Below are positions 19,102-28,084 of a stretch of 64,000 bases of DNA, in pieces (the stretch's first letter is position 1; each line of letters begins with the position of its first letter). Where the stretch lies: positions 744,001 to 808,000 of the forward strand of contig NZ_FNAI01000001.1 in assembly GCF_900101875.1 (NCBI RefSeq). The letters run 5' to 3'. Origin of the DNA: Mucilaginibacter pineti (GTDB lineage Bacteria; Bacteroidota; Bacteroidia; Sphingobacteriales; Sphingobacteriaceae). The notes under the pieces were generated by a model. That model saw nothing but the letters and a program-made list of their open reading frames with translations, was not told the origin of the DNA and did not search any database. Position numbers and translations under genes: made by a program.

Positions 19102-19797
19102 CTAAACGGTTACTAAGTTTGGTTCAACAAAATCTTCGATGTTCCAGAATTTTGAAATATTGTTTTGAATCCAGTCCTCTCCTTTATTCCACCATTGCAT
19201 CTCCTCCAGATACTGGATCTGGTGCTCATCAAAGCGCTTTTTAATGAATTTTGCAGGGTTACCACCTACAATTTCATAAGCACCAACGTTCTTTATTACC
19301 AATGAATTTGCCGCTATAATAGCCCCGTTGCCAATGGTTATACCATCAATAATAATAGAGTTGGCACCAACCCATACATCGTTGCCAATGGTTACCGGCT
19401 GATAGTTTTTAAATTTAGATTCGGAACAATAATTTTTCACCAGGTTGCCCTGGTTGTTAAACGTAACGGGATGGGTGCTCACAAAAACCGATGCGGGATG
19501 CTTACCAGGCGCTATTTTCACGTTTGGACCTATAGAGCAATACCTGCCAATGGTGGTGTTTAACACATAGCTGTAACTATTGATGTAGGAAAAATCGCCC
19601 AGGGTGCAATTACTTACTACACACTGGCTACCAATGGCATTATAACGGCCAAAATTTGTATTACTAACCACACTCAAATATCCCAGTCTCAGATGCTTAC
19701 CCCAGTTTTTAAGCTGATAGGTGCTTTTGCATTTAAGCCATTTAAAATATTCGCCAGTGGGATTCATCATAAACGAACTATCGAGATATGCTTTCAT
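19102..19797 (-). CDS. CatB-like O-acetyltransferase
   Basis: A 231-residue LbH protein of the xenobiotic/CatB acyltransferase branch. It has an early YNAIGSQCVVSNCTLGDF-type repeat run, the SIGPNVKIAPGKHPASVFVSTH segment with the catalytic His, and the end IGNDVWVGANSIIIDGITIG and IVGGNPAKFIKKRF. The extended C-terminal helix (EEMQWWNKGEDWIQNN) is typical. The likely acceptor is a sugar of the exopolysaccharide rather than an antibiotic, given that it is inside the locus. Confidence 0.85.
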   Translation of the reverse strand: MKAYLDSSFMMNPTGEYFKWLKCKSTYQLKNWGKHLRLGYLSVVSNTNFGRYNAIGSQCVVSNCTLGDFSYINSYSYVLNTTIGRYCSIGPNVKIAPGKHPASVFVSTHPVTFNNQGNLVKNYCSESKFKNYQPVTIGNDVWVGANSIIIDGITIGNGAIIAANSLVIKNVGAYEIVGGNPAKFIKKRFDEHQIQYLEEMQWWNKGEDWIQNNISKFWNIEDFVEPNLVTV

Positions 19798-19815
19798 ACT
19801 GTTGGTTTAGATGGC

Positions 19816-21177
19816 TCAGGCATTAAAAATACCCGTTGCCGTTTTGTTAATTATTTTATCTCCCTGCAGCCAAAAAATGCCTCCCATCACTATAAATAAA
19901 ATAGTGTTTGCCATAGTTACGCCCGCCAATCCAAATGTTTTGCCCAATAAAATAGCCAAAGGGATATTCACTATTGCGCTGCCCGAAACAAGATATAATT
20001 GCAGCTTAACCTTACCCACTCCATTCAGCAAATGCACGTGAATGGTTTGCCAAATAGAAGCTATGGTATAAATGCACATGCTTACCGACAAGCTAAACGG
20101 CACCGACACACTTTTACCTAACCACGCTTTATAGATCCAAGGTGATACAATGAGCAGCAGTATGGTGCCCGCGCTCAATACCATCCATATTTTTTTGATG
20201 TTCAGTAACGAGGCCTTTATCCACTCCAGATCATCCTTCACGAAAGCCTCGGTAAAAGCGCTCCAAAACGGGGTAATAATTATCAAGAAGAATAGCAATA
20301 TCACCGAAAACAGCTTAAAAGCCGCGTTAAAAGTGGTCACTTCCGATGGACCGAAAAGCTGTGTAATTACAATGTTGTCGGTTTCATAAAGTACCAGCGC
20401 ACCTATCTGTATAAAAAAGAAAGCGCTGCCGGTGAGCAAAAGATCTTTGGCATATTTAAAGTTAAGCGCACTCAATTGCGGCGCTATATTTCTATAGCTA
20501 CCCTTATAATACCAGGCGCTGCCTATGGCCATTACCAATACCGGGGCACCGGTCATGACAATTATCAGATCGGCCAGGGAACCTTGTTTAAATTTGATGA
20601 GCACCACTATAGCCCCAAGCATTAATAGCTGACCTATGATGTTTAAAACGGCGCATTTTGCCGGCTCCTGGTTGGCCATTAAAACCGTATTGATAAGCTG
20701 TATTACAAACTGGCAGCAAAAAAAGCTAAACACCATAAATACCAGCCTTGCAATATTGGGATAGGCACCGGGCTGAATATTTAAAATGCGCGGCCAGTTG
20801 ATTAACGGGTTAACAAAAAAGAAGGCGACAAACATGAACACAGAAATTACCACCAGCATAAAATAAGTTGTGGTAACATAACTGCGAGCCCGCGACATAT
20901 CGCCCAGTGCTATAGCTGCGGCAAGTTTATTTTTAAGTCCGTTGCCCATGCCTATGTCAAAAAATGCAGCCCATGCAATTACAGAACTTAGCGTTAACCA
21001 GATACCATATTGCGTAGGGTTTACATAGTTAATGGTAAGCGGCATTAATATAAGGGAAATAGCCAGACTGCCACCTTTTAAAAATACCGACTTAACAATA
21101 TTTTTTTTTGCTTTAACAGTGCGCTCGTGCCCCTTATTAATAAACCGAACCAAATTTATTTGTAAAGCCTGCAGCAT
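19816..21177 (-). CDS. Polysaccharide flippase (Wzx-like, MATE/PST fold)
   Basis: A 453-residue protein with about twelve to fourteen hydrophobic segments; the first is LKGGSLAISLILMPLTINYV. The segment LYETDNIVITQLFGPSEVTTF is typical of polysaccharide transporters (PST/oligosaccharide flippase). It should move undecaprenyl-linked repeat units across the inner membrane. It starts 3 bases after the end of the Wzc gene and precedes the acyltransferases, consistent with a Wzx/Wzy-dependent pathway. Confidence 0.85.
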   Translation of the reverse strand: MLQALQINLVRFINKGHERTVKAKKNIVKSVFLKGGSLAISLILMPLTINYVNPTQYGIWLTLSSVIAWAAFFDIGMGNGLKNKLAAAIALGDMSRARSYVTTTYFMLVVISVFMFVAFFFVNPLINWPRILNIQPGAYPNIARLVFMVFSFFCCQFVIQLINTVLMANQEPAKCAVLNIIGQLLMLGAIVVLIKFKQGSLADLIIVMTGAPVLVMAIGSAWYYKGSYRNIAPQLSALNFKYAKDLLLTGSAFFFIQIGALVLYETDNIVITQLFGPSEVTTFNAAFKLFSVILLFFLIIITPFWSAFTEAFVKDDLEWIKASLLNIKKIWMVLSAGTILLLIVSPWIYKAWLGKSVSVPFSLSVSMCIYTIASIWQTIHVHLLNGVGKVKLQLYLVSGSAIVNIPLAILLGKTFGLAGVTMANTILFIVMGGIFWLQGDKIINKTATGIFNA

Positions 21178-21180
21178 AAC

Positions 21181-23583
21181 TTATGATTTATTTAAAACAG
21201 GTTTTAGTTTTTTAAATAAGCCTGATACTTTAGTATCCTCTTCCTCAATCATGTTATAACCATAGCTGCCATACCCGTAGCCGTAACCGGTAATTCCGTT
21301 TTTCTTTATCTCAATATCATTTACAATGAGGTACAGGCGCTTGGCCTTTTTAGATTTATACAGATCGTTAACTATACCCAATTGCGATTTGTGGGTGTAG
21401 TTTTGCCTCACCACATAGCACATGATATCGGCAAATTCCTCTATGATCAAGGCATCGGATACCAGGCCAACGGGGGCACTATCTATGATAACATAATCAA
21501 ACCTTTCCCGTAATTCATCTATCAGGATGTGCAGGTGGTCGTTCATTAAAAGTTCGGCCGGGTTTGGTGGTATTGGGCCCGAGGAGATGAATGAAAAATT
21601 TTCATTGAAGGTGGATGGTTTAATGAGATTATCTACCCCACCCTCACCGGCAGATATTACATAATTGGTAAAACCGTAATCGTTTTCAACCCCCATGTTC
21701 TTTAGCAGCCGGGGCTTACGCAGATCAAGTTCCAGCAGCACTACTTTTTTGCCCGAAAGCGCAATAGAGTTACCCAGGTTAAGGGAGATAAAAGATTTAC
21801 CCTCGCCGCTCATGCTGGAGGTGAACAGGATCACGTTTGATTTACCTTTTTCGGTAACGTATTTGAGGTTGGTTCGCAAGGCCCTTATCTCTTCTGAGAT
21901 CACTGAGCGCGAATCGTTATAAACAAGGTTTTTTGTTTTGTTGAGGTTGCGGCTTATTTCGCCAAGCAAAGGAACATTGGTATGCTTTTCAATATCAGAT
22001 TTCGCGTTTATCTTGATATTCAGCATCTCTTTGATACTTAAACCCGCGGCAGGTATAAACAGGCCCGCAAATAAGCTAAGCGTATATATCAGCGATTTTT
22101 TAGGGGCGAAAGGTTTTTCGTCGCTTTCGGCATCATCAAGTATACGGCAACTGGATATGGTGGCGGTTTGGGAGATAGCAGTTTCTTCGCGCTTTTGAAG
22201 CAGGAACAGGTACAGATCCTGCTTTAGGCTTTGCTGGCGGGCATAATCAAGGTAAATTCTTTCCTTAACGGGTGCTGTTGAAATTTGATCATCGATAGTA
22301 GCATTTTGCCGTCTGAAAGCGGTGTGCGAAACCTGCAAACTCTTACGGTAATTGTTAAGACTGGTTAACAGCGCCTTGCGGGCCAGCACCAATTGCTGAT
22401 CCAGGTTTTGTACGTACGAGCTATTATCTGTAAGGGTTAGCTTCAATTGTTCCTTCCGCAGCAGCATTTCATTATAGGAGTTTATGGCGTTACCAAATGC
22501 CATATCCTTGGTAATTAGCGAACTTGGTACCACCTGCGAATTATTGCCGTTACTTACATACTTATACAAATCATCAACAATAGCCAGTTGTACCTCATTA
22601 TCGTTAAGCTTGGTCTGTGATTGATCTGCACCTTCAACAAGCGCTTTTGACTGCGCGTTAATATCCGATATTTTGTTTCTTACTTTATACTGTTCCAGGT
22701 TCTTTTCCACCTTGTTCAGCTCAGCACCAACAACTACAAGGCGCGTATCTATAAATTTCATGGTACTATCTGCTATCCTTATTTTGTTAGACAGATTGCG
22801 CTGTAAATAGGCTTTCATGAGGGTTTGCAAGGTACGCTCGCCCCATTGCGGGTCGGCCGAGCTAAGCTGCAGGTCAATTACGGTAGATTGTTTATCGTCC
22901 AAACCAACGTTAAAATTATCGGCCAGGTCGCTTTCGGCTTTTTTTGCAGGCTGTATTTTAACAATATACTTACCCGATGCTACAAATTTTGAGGTTTTAT
23001 TAACAGTGAGCGCATACTGTTTAAGTTGTAACGGTTGACCAAATTTGCCAATAACAACTAAAGCCTCACCATCGTTAACCAGTTTAAAGGTATTTGCATC
23101 GATGATGTTTATGTCGTACGTATTTAATTTTATAAGATCGTCCTTATTAACCACTTTAACCGCAAAAGGCGCTTCGGCAAACATTTCAACCTTGCGCAGG
23201 CCGCTGTTATCATACACATGAATGTTCAAATCAAGAGCACTTACCACCTGCCTTAAAAGCCCGCGCGATTTTAAAACCTTAACCTCATTATCGGCATTGC
23301 TCTTAATATCAAACAGCGAAGCCAGATCGGCATTTACGCCGTTGGTTAATGATTTTGAAGTCGCGCCTTTATCGTCCTCAACAATAATTTTGCCGGTAAC
23401 ATTCCATTGTGTTGGCAAATACTGAATATAAAGGAAACCAAAAACAAGGCAGGAGATAATACCGATTAAAAAAAGATACCAATAATTGAGGCATGTACCA
23501 ACAAGGCCCATTAGATCACCCTGCTGTTCCTCTTTTTTATAAGTAAAATCAAGTTTTTCAGCTAAAATGTCGGTGTTGTTCAT
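21181..23583 (-). CDS. Polysaccharide co-polymerase with tyrosine autokinase (Wzc-like)
   Basis: An 800-residue BY-kinase. A first membrane segment (YWYLFLIGIISCLVFGFLY) is followed by a Wzz domain, a long periplasmic coiled-coil region, and a second membrane segment (SLIYTLSLFAGLFIPAAG). The cytoplasmic kinase has Walker A SSMSGEGKSFISLNLG near residue 590, Walker A' VVLLELDLRKPR and Walker B YVIIDSAPVG. The tail is Tyr-rich (GYGYGYGSYGYN), the autophosphorylation cluster. It controls chain length and export with Wza. It is the first minus-strand gene of the locus, 290 bases downstream of a divergent small ORF. No cytoplasmic Wzb-type phosphatase is in the window. Confidence 0.92.
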   Translation of the reverse strand: MNNTDILAEKLDFTYKKEEQQGDLMGLVGTCLNYWYLFLIGIISCLVFGFLYIQYLPTQWNVTGKIIVEDDKGATSKSLTNGVNADLASLFDIKSNADNEVKVLKSRGLLRQVVSALDLNIHVYDNSGLRKVEMFAEAPFAVKVVNKDDLIKLNTYDINIIDANTFKLVNDGEALVVIGKFGQPLQLKQYALTVNKTSKFVASGKYIVKIQPAKKAESDLADNFNVGLDDKQSTVIDLQLSSADPQWGERTLQTLMKAYLQRNLSNKIRIADSTMKFIDTRLVVVGAELNKVEKNLEQYKVRNKISDINAQSKALVEGADQSQTKLNDNEVQLAIVDDLYKYVSNGNNSQVVPSSLITKDMAFGNAINSYNEMLLRKEQLKLTLTDNSSYVQNLDQQLVLARKALLTSLNNYRKSLQVSHTAFRRQNATIDDQISTAPVKERIYLDYARQQSLKQDLYLFLLQKREETAISQTATISSCRILDDAESDEKPFAPKKSLIYTLSLFAGLFIPAAGLSIKEMLNIKINAKSDIEKHTNVPLLGEISRNLNKTKNLVYNDSRSVISEEIRALRTNLKYVTEKGKSNVILFTSSMSGEGKSFISLNLGNSIALSGKKVVLLELDLRKPRLLKNMGVENDYGFTNYVISAGEGGVDNLIKPSTFNENFSFISSGPIPPNPAELLMNDHLHILIDELRERFDYVIIDSAPVGLVSDALIIEEFADIMCYVVRQNYTHKSQLGIVNDLYKSKKAKRLYLIVNDIEIKKNGITGYGYGYGSYGYNMIEEEDTKVSGLFKKLKPVLNKS

Positions 23584-23748
23584 AGTTTGTTATTTAAAGT
23601 CAAGGTATTGTTCAAATAGCGGCTATCACGTAAATGCAGTATAAGCAGGGCATTTATAGTGACCAATGATATTATTTATGGTCATTTTTCATACGTGCTT
23701 AATAAGTGGAAAGTTAGGTGACAAAGGTCAATTTTAGCACACAAAAGA

Positions 23749-23764
23749 CACTTTGAACAAAGTG
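23749..23764. promoter_or_regulatory. Perfect inverted repeat upstream of the Wzc gene
   Basis: CACTTTG (23749-23755) and CAAAGTG (23758-23764) are separated by AA. The site lies in the 290-base region between the divergent Wzc gene and the small ORF at 23874. A regulator site for the polysaccharide locus is plausible; no binder is known. The rest of this gap shows no other clear feature. Confidence 0.4.
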
Positions 23765-23873
23765 AATACCCTTTAAATACTGAACGGAAAAAATAAATAG
23801 AGAACAGCCGTTTATATTTATATATGTATCGGGCAATATTAATTATGCCGTTTACACTTTAATATATAAAACC

Positions 23874-24077
23874 ATGGCAGCATCTATTTTATTCGACAAG
23901 ACTTATTTAATGGTAATTATTTTAGCGTTAATAACAGGTGTATTCGGCATTATGAAACTTGGCCAGCTAAAAAGCAGGCGTATCGACAATAGAATGACAG
24001 ATGAGCAGTCGGACCAGTTGGTATTGGGTGTTTTTCATTTAGTTGTGAGCGCGGTATGCATCTGTTGCCTTTTTTAA
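23874..24077 (+). CDS. Small two-helix membrane protein, function unknown
   Basis: A 67-residue ORF with two hydrophobic stretches (TYLMVIILALITGVFGIM and LVLGVFHLVVSAVCICCLF) joined by a basic-acidic loop (KSRRIDNRMTDEQSDQ). ATG start, no recognisable family. A strong hairpin follows at 24197, which suggests a real short transcript. It is divergent from the Wzc gene, so it may share control of the polysaccharide locus. It could also be a spurious ORF. Confidence 0.45.
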   Translation: MAASILFDKTYLMVIILALITGVFGIMKLGQLKSRRIDNRMTDEQSDQLVLGVFHLVVSAVCICCLF

Positions 24078-24196
24078 ACAAGGCTTTCTTTGATAATGGG
24101 GTATGTCGCCCCGGCTATCCTCCTTTTAACACTCATCATGATTTTACACGTTATAAATCATGACTGTTCAGTGCAAATGATCAGCAAAGATATGTT

Positions 24197-24240
24197 CTAT
24201 CTACCCTTCATTACTTTAATGAGGGCTAGATAGGCTTTTT
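24197..24240. terminator. Terminator-like hairpin after the small membrane ORF
   Basis: A stem of about 17 bases (24197-24213 against 24217-24233) with two internal mismatches; the cores CTATCTA and TAGATAG pair exactly. It is followed by a run of T (CTTTTTT). It lies in the 500-base gap 24078-24577, where I see nothing else certain. Confidence 0.6.
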
Positions 24241-24577
24241 TCATCAGTCAAAACGAATGAATTGAATACGCGCAAAAGCACACTGCCAGCCCATACAACA
24301 ATATCACAAAATATTGATTTATAAATAATTACAAAATAAAATACAGCTATTAAATATAAGGAGTATTATTCAACACGCTTTATTCACTACACCTCATTCA
24401 CATTCATTGTGTTCATTGCCATAACAGATAGTGTTTTTAGCTATTTATTTTCCCTAAATTCAACTTGCTATTTAACATCTCCAAAGTCAGACTAATTAGT
24501 ACAACCTTTTAGGGTACCAAACGTTTAACAAACGGAGTGTGTAACACAACCACATTACATCCCTAAACCTAAAAATT

Positions 24578-27121
24578 ATGACAGCCACATCGTCGCATTT
24601 ATTTGAGTTATTAAAATCGTGTGTTTTAAATACTTCAAACCTAAAAAGCATAACACCAAGCGATTGTAAAGTTGTATCAACGCTAATTTTCAATAAAACC
24701 AAATACATAGTTAGCGAAACAACCCTGAAGCGCATATACGGCTTTGCTTATAGTAAATTCAATCCATCTATATTTACTATTGACGTAATGTCGAAATATT
24801 GCGGCTATAACGGTTGGGACGACTTTTGCGAACAACAGGAAACCAAAACAGTAAAAACCACCAGTCAGAATGTTGACTGGAATACATTGAGCAATAAGGC
24901 CGCAAAAATCACAAACTTCACTTTACAAGCACTTAAAAACAAATCGGGCATACCTTTTAGTCAAAGCATCAAACGTAATTTTATAGACGATCATTTCAAC
25001 GAATTTTTGCAGGGAGATTATACAGCTACCGTATTTACAGCCCCATCGGGTTATGGCAAAACCATTGCCCTTTGCCATTGGATTGATGAAAAATTAGAGC
25101 AAGCCCTTACTGCCGATAACAATGATATCGTATTATTTTTTAGCAGCAGTGCCTTAATGAGCATATTCTTAAGCGGTCGCGACCTTAACGATTGGCTGCT
25201 TACTCTTTTAGGTTACACACCCGAAGAGGATGTGATATCGTTATTAGATGTAAACAAACGCAAAGAGGGTAATTTTTACCTGGTTATTGATGGCTTTGAT
25301 GAGCACATGTTTAAGAACGATCAGTTTGAGCTAATGCTTTATCAGTTAATGGACGTATTTTCCTTTTACCAATCGCAAAATTGGTTTAAACTGGTACTTA
25401 CCATGCGCTCATCTAACTGGATTAATAACAAGCATAACCTTATACAAAACAACGGCAAATGGTTCCACGGATTTGTTACAGACGATCAATCATCTGTAAA
25501 TGTGCCGCTGTTTAGTATCCAGGAAATAAAAGAACTAAGCAATAAGATAAACCCCGCCGGCCAAAACCATGTAACTACCGAAATAGCAAATGATTTCACC
25601 AATCCTTTGTACTTTCAGTTTTACTATAAAAAGCATAAAGATAATTTTTCCCTTAACCATATAGACAATTTCAGTATTTATGACCTCATATCTACTTTTA
25701 TACTAAACAAAGTGTATATGGGGCACTACGCTACCGAAAAGATCCTCCTTTTACGCGCCCTGGTTGAAAACATGGATTTTAAAAACCAGGTATATGACCT
25801 TGATAAAATAAAAGTTAACGACTTGTTAAAGCAATACAGCCATGCCTACAATGAACTATTAAGCATCGGTTTTTTAAAGGAAATAAATACCAGTATTGAT
25901 TCGCAGTTTAACACGCAGGTGCAATTTGGCAACAGCAACTTTTTGGAGTTTAGCATCGCGGGCAAATTACTTAACGATAGCAACCAGCAGTTTGATAGTA
26001 AGCTTACCTCTGTTATAAATGAGCTTTTTGCTAATAGCGACCGCAAAGTACCTGTACTAAAATGGTGCGTGATACATGCCATTAAAAACGGACAGCAAAG
26101 TAGCTTTGAATTGTTATCATTAATGGAGCTAAATCCAACTGAAAAATCAGATCTTATACTTTTTTTGGGAAGTTTGCTTGAAAAAATGTGTTCGTCGTTG
26201 AACAATACCGAGTCGATGGCTAATTTCTTTAAGCAAGCATGTACCGATAGCCTGTTTTATTATTTCTTCGGGCTTGAATTTATTAACGTTGGCTATAAAA
26301 AAACACTGCAAACGTTATTAAGATTTGAACTTTCCAACGCGAAAAAGATAATCACTTACACCGGTCTGGCCGCCATAGCGCTACAGCAACTTGATTTAAA
26401 CCAGTTGGAACATTATATAGCCAAGCTCAAAACATTCCCCGAAGATGACTTCCAGCAATTTAGCATCAATCCTTTAAATTGCATGGATGCTTTGTACCAA
26501 CACTTCAAATACGGTATTGTAAAAAAAGAGTTTTTTAGGGAGTTAACATCTTTTTACTTTAATCCTTACCAAGTTGCCAGCGGTGCAAGCAGCCCAGCAG
26601 ATGACCTTGTGTTTCTACTTGCCGGCTGCTCACTTATTCTTTGTCAGCAACCAGCCAAGATACTACGATTTACAAAAGCTGTAAAAAAAGTGCATCACCC
26701 ACAACCTGGTAGAGAAAATGTGTATAACTTCTTTTTAAACATCCTGGAAGCCGATGCCAATTACAACATGGGCAATACCAACAAAGTAACAGAGATATAT
26801 GACCTGATTGCAAATAGTTTTACCAACGAGGGAAACACGTTTACCCCACATATGAAAAGCATTTTTTCGGGCTTGAAAATCAAACGGGCCTTATTAGTAG
26901 GAGATTATTTAATGATCAGTAACTACTGGAGGTTTGTGATGCAAATATGCGACGAGCATGGTCACAAGCTATCTGCTATATTTATGGCAGAGCTGATCTT
27001 AAAAAATACGGATATTGAAATCCAGAGTCCGCAGCTTTATAAGCAGATTTATTATGACTACTCCAAAATATTACGCCAAACCGGTCTTAACCGCGACATA
27101 TTGTTAAAAACAGCAAGGTAA
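24578..27121 (+). CDS. STAND-like P-loop ATPase with N-terminal DNA-binding-like domain
   Basis: An 847-residue protein with no assigned family I can name with certainty. Residues 20-90 contain SETTLKRIYGFAYSKFNPSIFT and YCGYNGWDDFCEQ, a pattern seen at the N-terminus of many Bacteroidota proteins and probably a small helical DNA-binding or docking domain. Walker A is APSGYGKT (about residues 155-162) and Walker B is FYLVIDGFDEH (about 233-243). A MRSSNW segment follows, as in NACHT/STAND ATPases. The remaining 500 residues are mostly helical without clear repeats and could form the sensor. It stands alone, bounded by terminators, next to the polysaccharide locus. Regulation or defence are both possible roles. 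Confidence 0.75.
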   Translation: MTATSSHLFELLKSCVLNTSNLKSITPSDCKVVSTLIFNKTKYIVSETTLKRIYGFAYSKFNPSIFTIDVMSKYCGYNGWDDFCEQQETKTVKTTSQNVDWNTLSNKAAKITNFTLQALKNKSGIPFSQSIKRNFIDDHFNEFLQGDYTATVFTAPSGYGKTIALCHWIDEKLEQALTADNNDIVLFFSSSALMSIFLSGRDLNDWLLTLLGYTPEEDVISLLDVNKRKEGNFYLVIDGFDEHMFKNDQFELMLYQLMDVFSFYQSQNWFKLVLTMRSSNWINNKHNLIQNNGKWFHGFVTDDQSSVNVPLFSIQEIKELSNKINPAGQNHVTTEIANDFTNPLYFQFYYKKHKDNFSLNHIDNFSIYDLISTFILNKVYMGHYATEKILLLRALVENMDFKNQVYDLDKIKVNDLLKQYSHAYNELLSIGFLKEINTSIDSQFNTQVQFGNSNFLEFSIAGKLLNDSNQQFDSKLTSVINELFANSDRKVPVLKWCVIHAIKNGQQSSFELLSLMELNPTEKSDLILFLGSLLEKMCSSLNNTESMANFFKQACTDSLFYYFFGLEFINVGYKKTLQTLLRFELSNAKKIITYTGLAAIALQQLDLNQLEHYIAKLKTFPEDDFQQFSINPLNCMDALYQHFKYGIVKKEFFRELTSFYFNPYQVASGASSPADDLVFLLAGCSLILCQQPAKILRFTKAVKKVHHPQPGRENVYNFFLNILEADANYNMGNTNKVTEIYDLIANSFTNEGNTFTPHMKSIFSGLKIKRALLVGDYLMISNYWRFVMQICDEHGHKLSAIFMAELILKNTDIEIQSPQLYKQIYYDYSKILRQTGLNRDILLKTAR

Positions 27122-27146
27122 CTAACAACACCTTCCCGCCGCAAAC

Positions 27147-27184
27147 AAAATCCCCGGCATGCGTAAAGCAAACCGGGGATTTTT
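27147..27184. terminator. Bidirectional terminator between STAND gene and phosphatase
   Basis: AAAATCCCCGG (27147-27157) pairs perfectly with CCGGGGATTTT (27173-27183). The A and T runs flank both sides, serving the convergent genes. Confidence 0.85.
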
Positions 27185-27205
27185 ATAGTTTAAAACATGT
27201 TTAAA

Positions 27206-28018
27206 CTATTCGAGATATTTAGCTTTTAATGTTTTTATATCCTTATCAGTTAAACCAATCTGGTTTTTAAGATAGCTATCAACAGAACCATATTGCTTGG
27301 TTATGGCGGCAAAGGTGGCATCAAGATAAACTTTTTTTGCACTACTTACACTCTTCGCGGTTTCGGCATTTATACCCATAGCAGCCATTTTTTTGATTCC
27401 ACTCTCGCTTTCGGCTTTACGGTAATAGTTAGTGGCCTCATAATCACTTAAAATGGTATCGTAAGGCACGCCCAAACTATATAAGAATAACGCAGCCCCA
27501 ATGCCGGTACGGTCTTTTCCGGCGGTACAATGGAAAACAAGGCTTTTATCTGCTGGCATATTCAATAGTTTGCCAAAGAATGGCTTGTATCTATCGGCCA
27601 GCGGCGCGGTATTACTGTAAAAAGCAGTTAAAATCGAATCGCCGTTTTTAACGGTTCTCATGCTGCTCATCATATTACCAACATTTTCGCTGCCGGCAGG
27701 GCAAAGTATATAATCGGTATTTGGATTTACACGGTCAGGCGCCATTTGCGACTCTTGTGTACCGCGCAGATCTACGTCATAGGCAATATTCCTTTTTGCT
27801 AATTCGGCCAGGTCATTATCTGTAAGTTTGCTTAAATCTGCACTACGGTATATCTTTCCCCACTTTACATGATGTCCGTCGGCGGTGCTGTATCCGCCTA
27901 AATCTCTAAAGTTAATGGCTCCCTGCAGATTAACCTTACGTTGGGCACTATCGGCAATTTGTGCTTGTGTACTACCAGCAAAGCATAAGGCAGCTAATAA
28001 TAAATGTAGTTTTTTCAT
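27206..28018 (-). CDS. Secreted tyrosine-phosphatase-like protein (IphP type)
   Basis: A 270-residue protein with a clear signal peptide (MKKLHLLLAALCFAGSTQAQ). The segment INFRDLGGYSTADG and the active-site loop HCTAGKDRTG near residue 164 are those of the IphP/Y_phosphatase3 family; the catalytic Cys and Arg are both present. The signal peptide puts it in the periplasm, so it is unlikely to dephosphorylate the cytoplasmic Wzc. Possible substrates include phosphoinositides, phosphosugars or phosphoproteins. It follows the SusC/SusD pair on the same strand, separated from it by a terminator-like hairpin. Confidence 0.88.
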   Translation of the reverse strand: MKKLHLLLAALCFAGSTQAQIADSAQRKVNLQGAINFRDLGGYSTADGHHVKWGKIYRSADLSKLTDNDLAELAKRNIAYDVDLRGTQESQMAPDRVNPNTDYILCPAGSENVGNMMSSMRTVKNGDSILTAFYSNTAPLADRYKPFFGKLLNMPADKSLVFHCTAGKDRTGIGAALFLYSLGVPYDTILSDYEATNYYRKAESESGIKKMAAMGINAETAKSVSSAKKVYLDATFAAITKQYGSVDSYLKNQIGLTDKDIKTLKAKYLE

Positions 28019-28032
28019 ATTTCTTGATAATT

Positions 28033-28067
28033 AAAAAACAGGGTACTCATAAATGAGCCCCTGTTTT
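28033..28067 (-). terminator. Terminator-like hairpin after the SusD gene
   Basis: AAAACAGGG pairs with CCCTGTTTT and ACTCAT with ATGAG inside, giving a long stem with one bulge. A T run follows on the minus strand. It may attenuate read-through from susD into the phosphatase gene. Confidence 0.7.
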
Positions 28068-28084
28068 GGTAATGTTTAGTTTGG

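Noticed and set aside
27206..28018. Phosphatase as the Wzb-type partner of the Wzc kinase
   Set aside because: It has a signal peptide and is therefore periplasmic, whereas the Wzc kinase domain is cytoplasmic; it is also of the IphP type, not the low-molecular-weight type.
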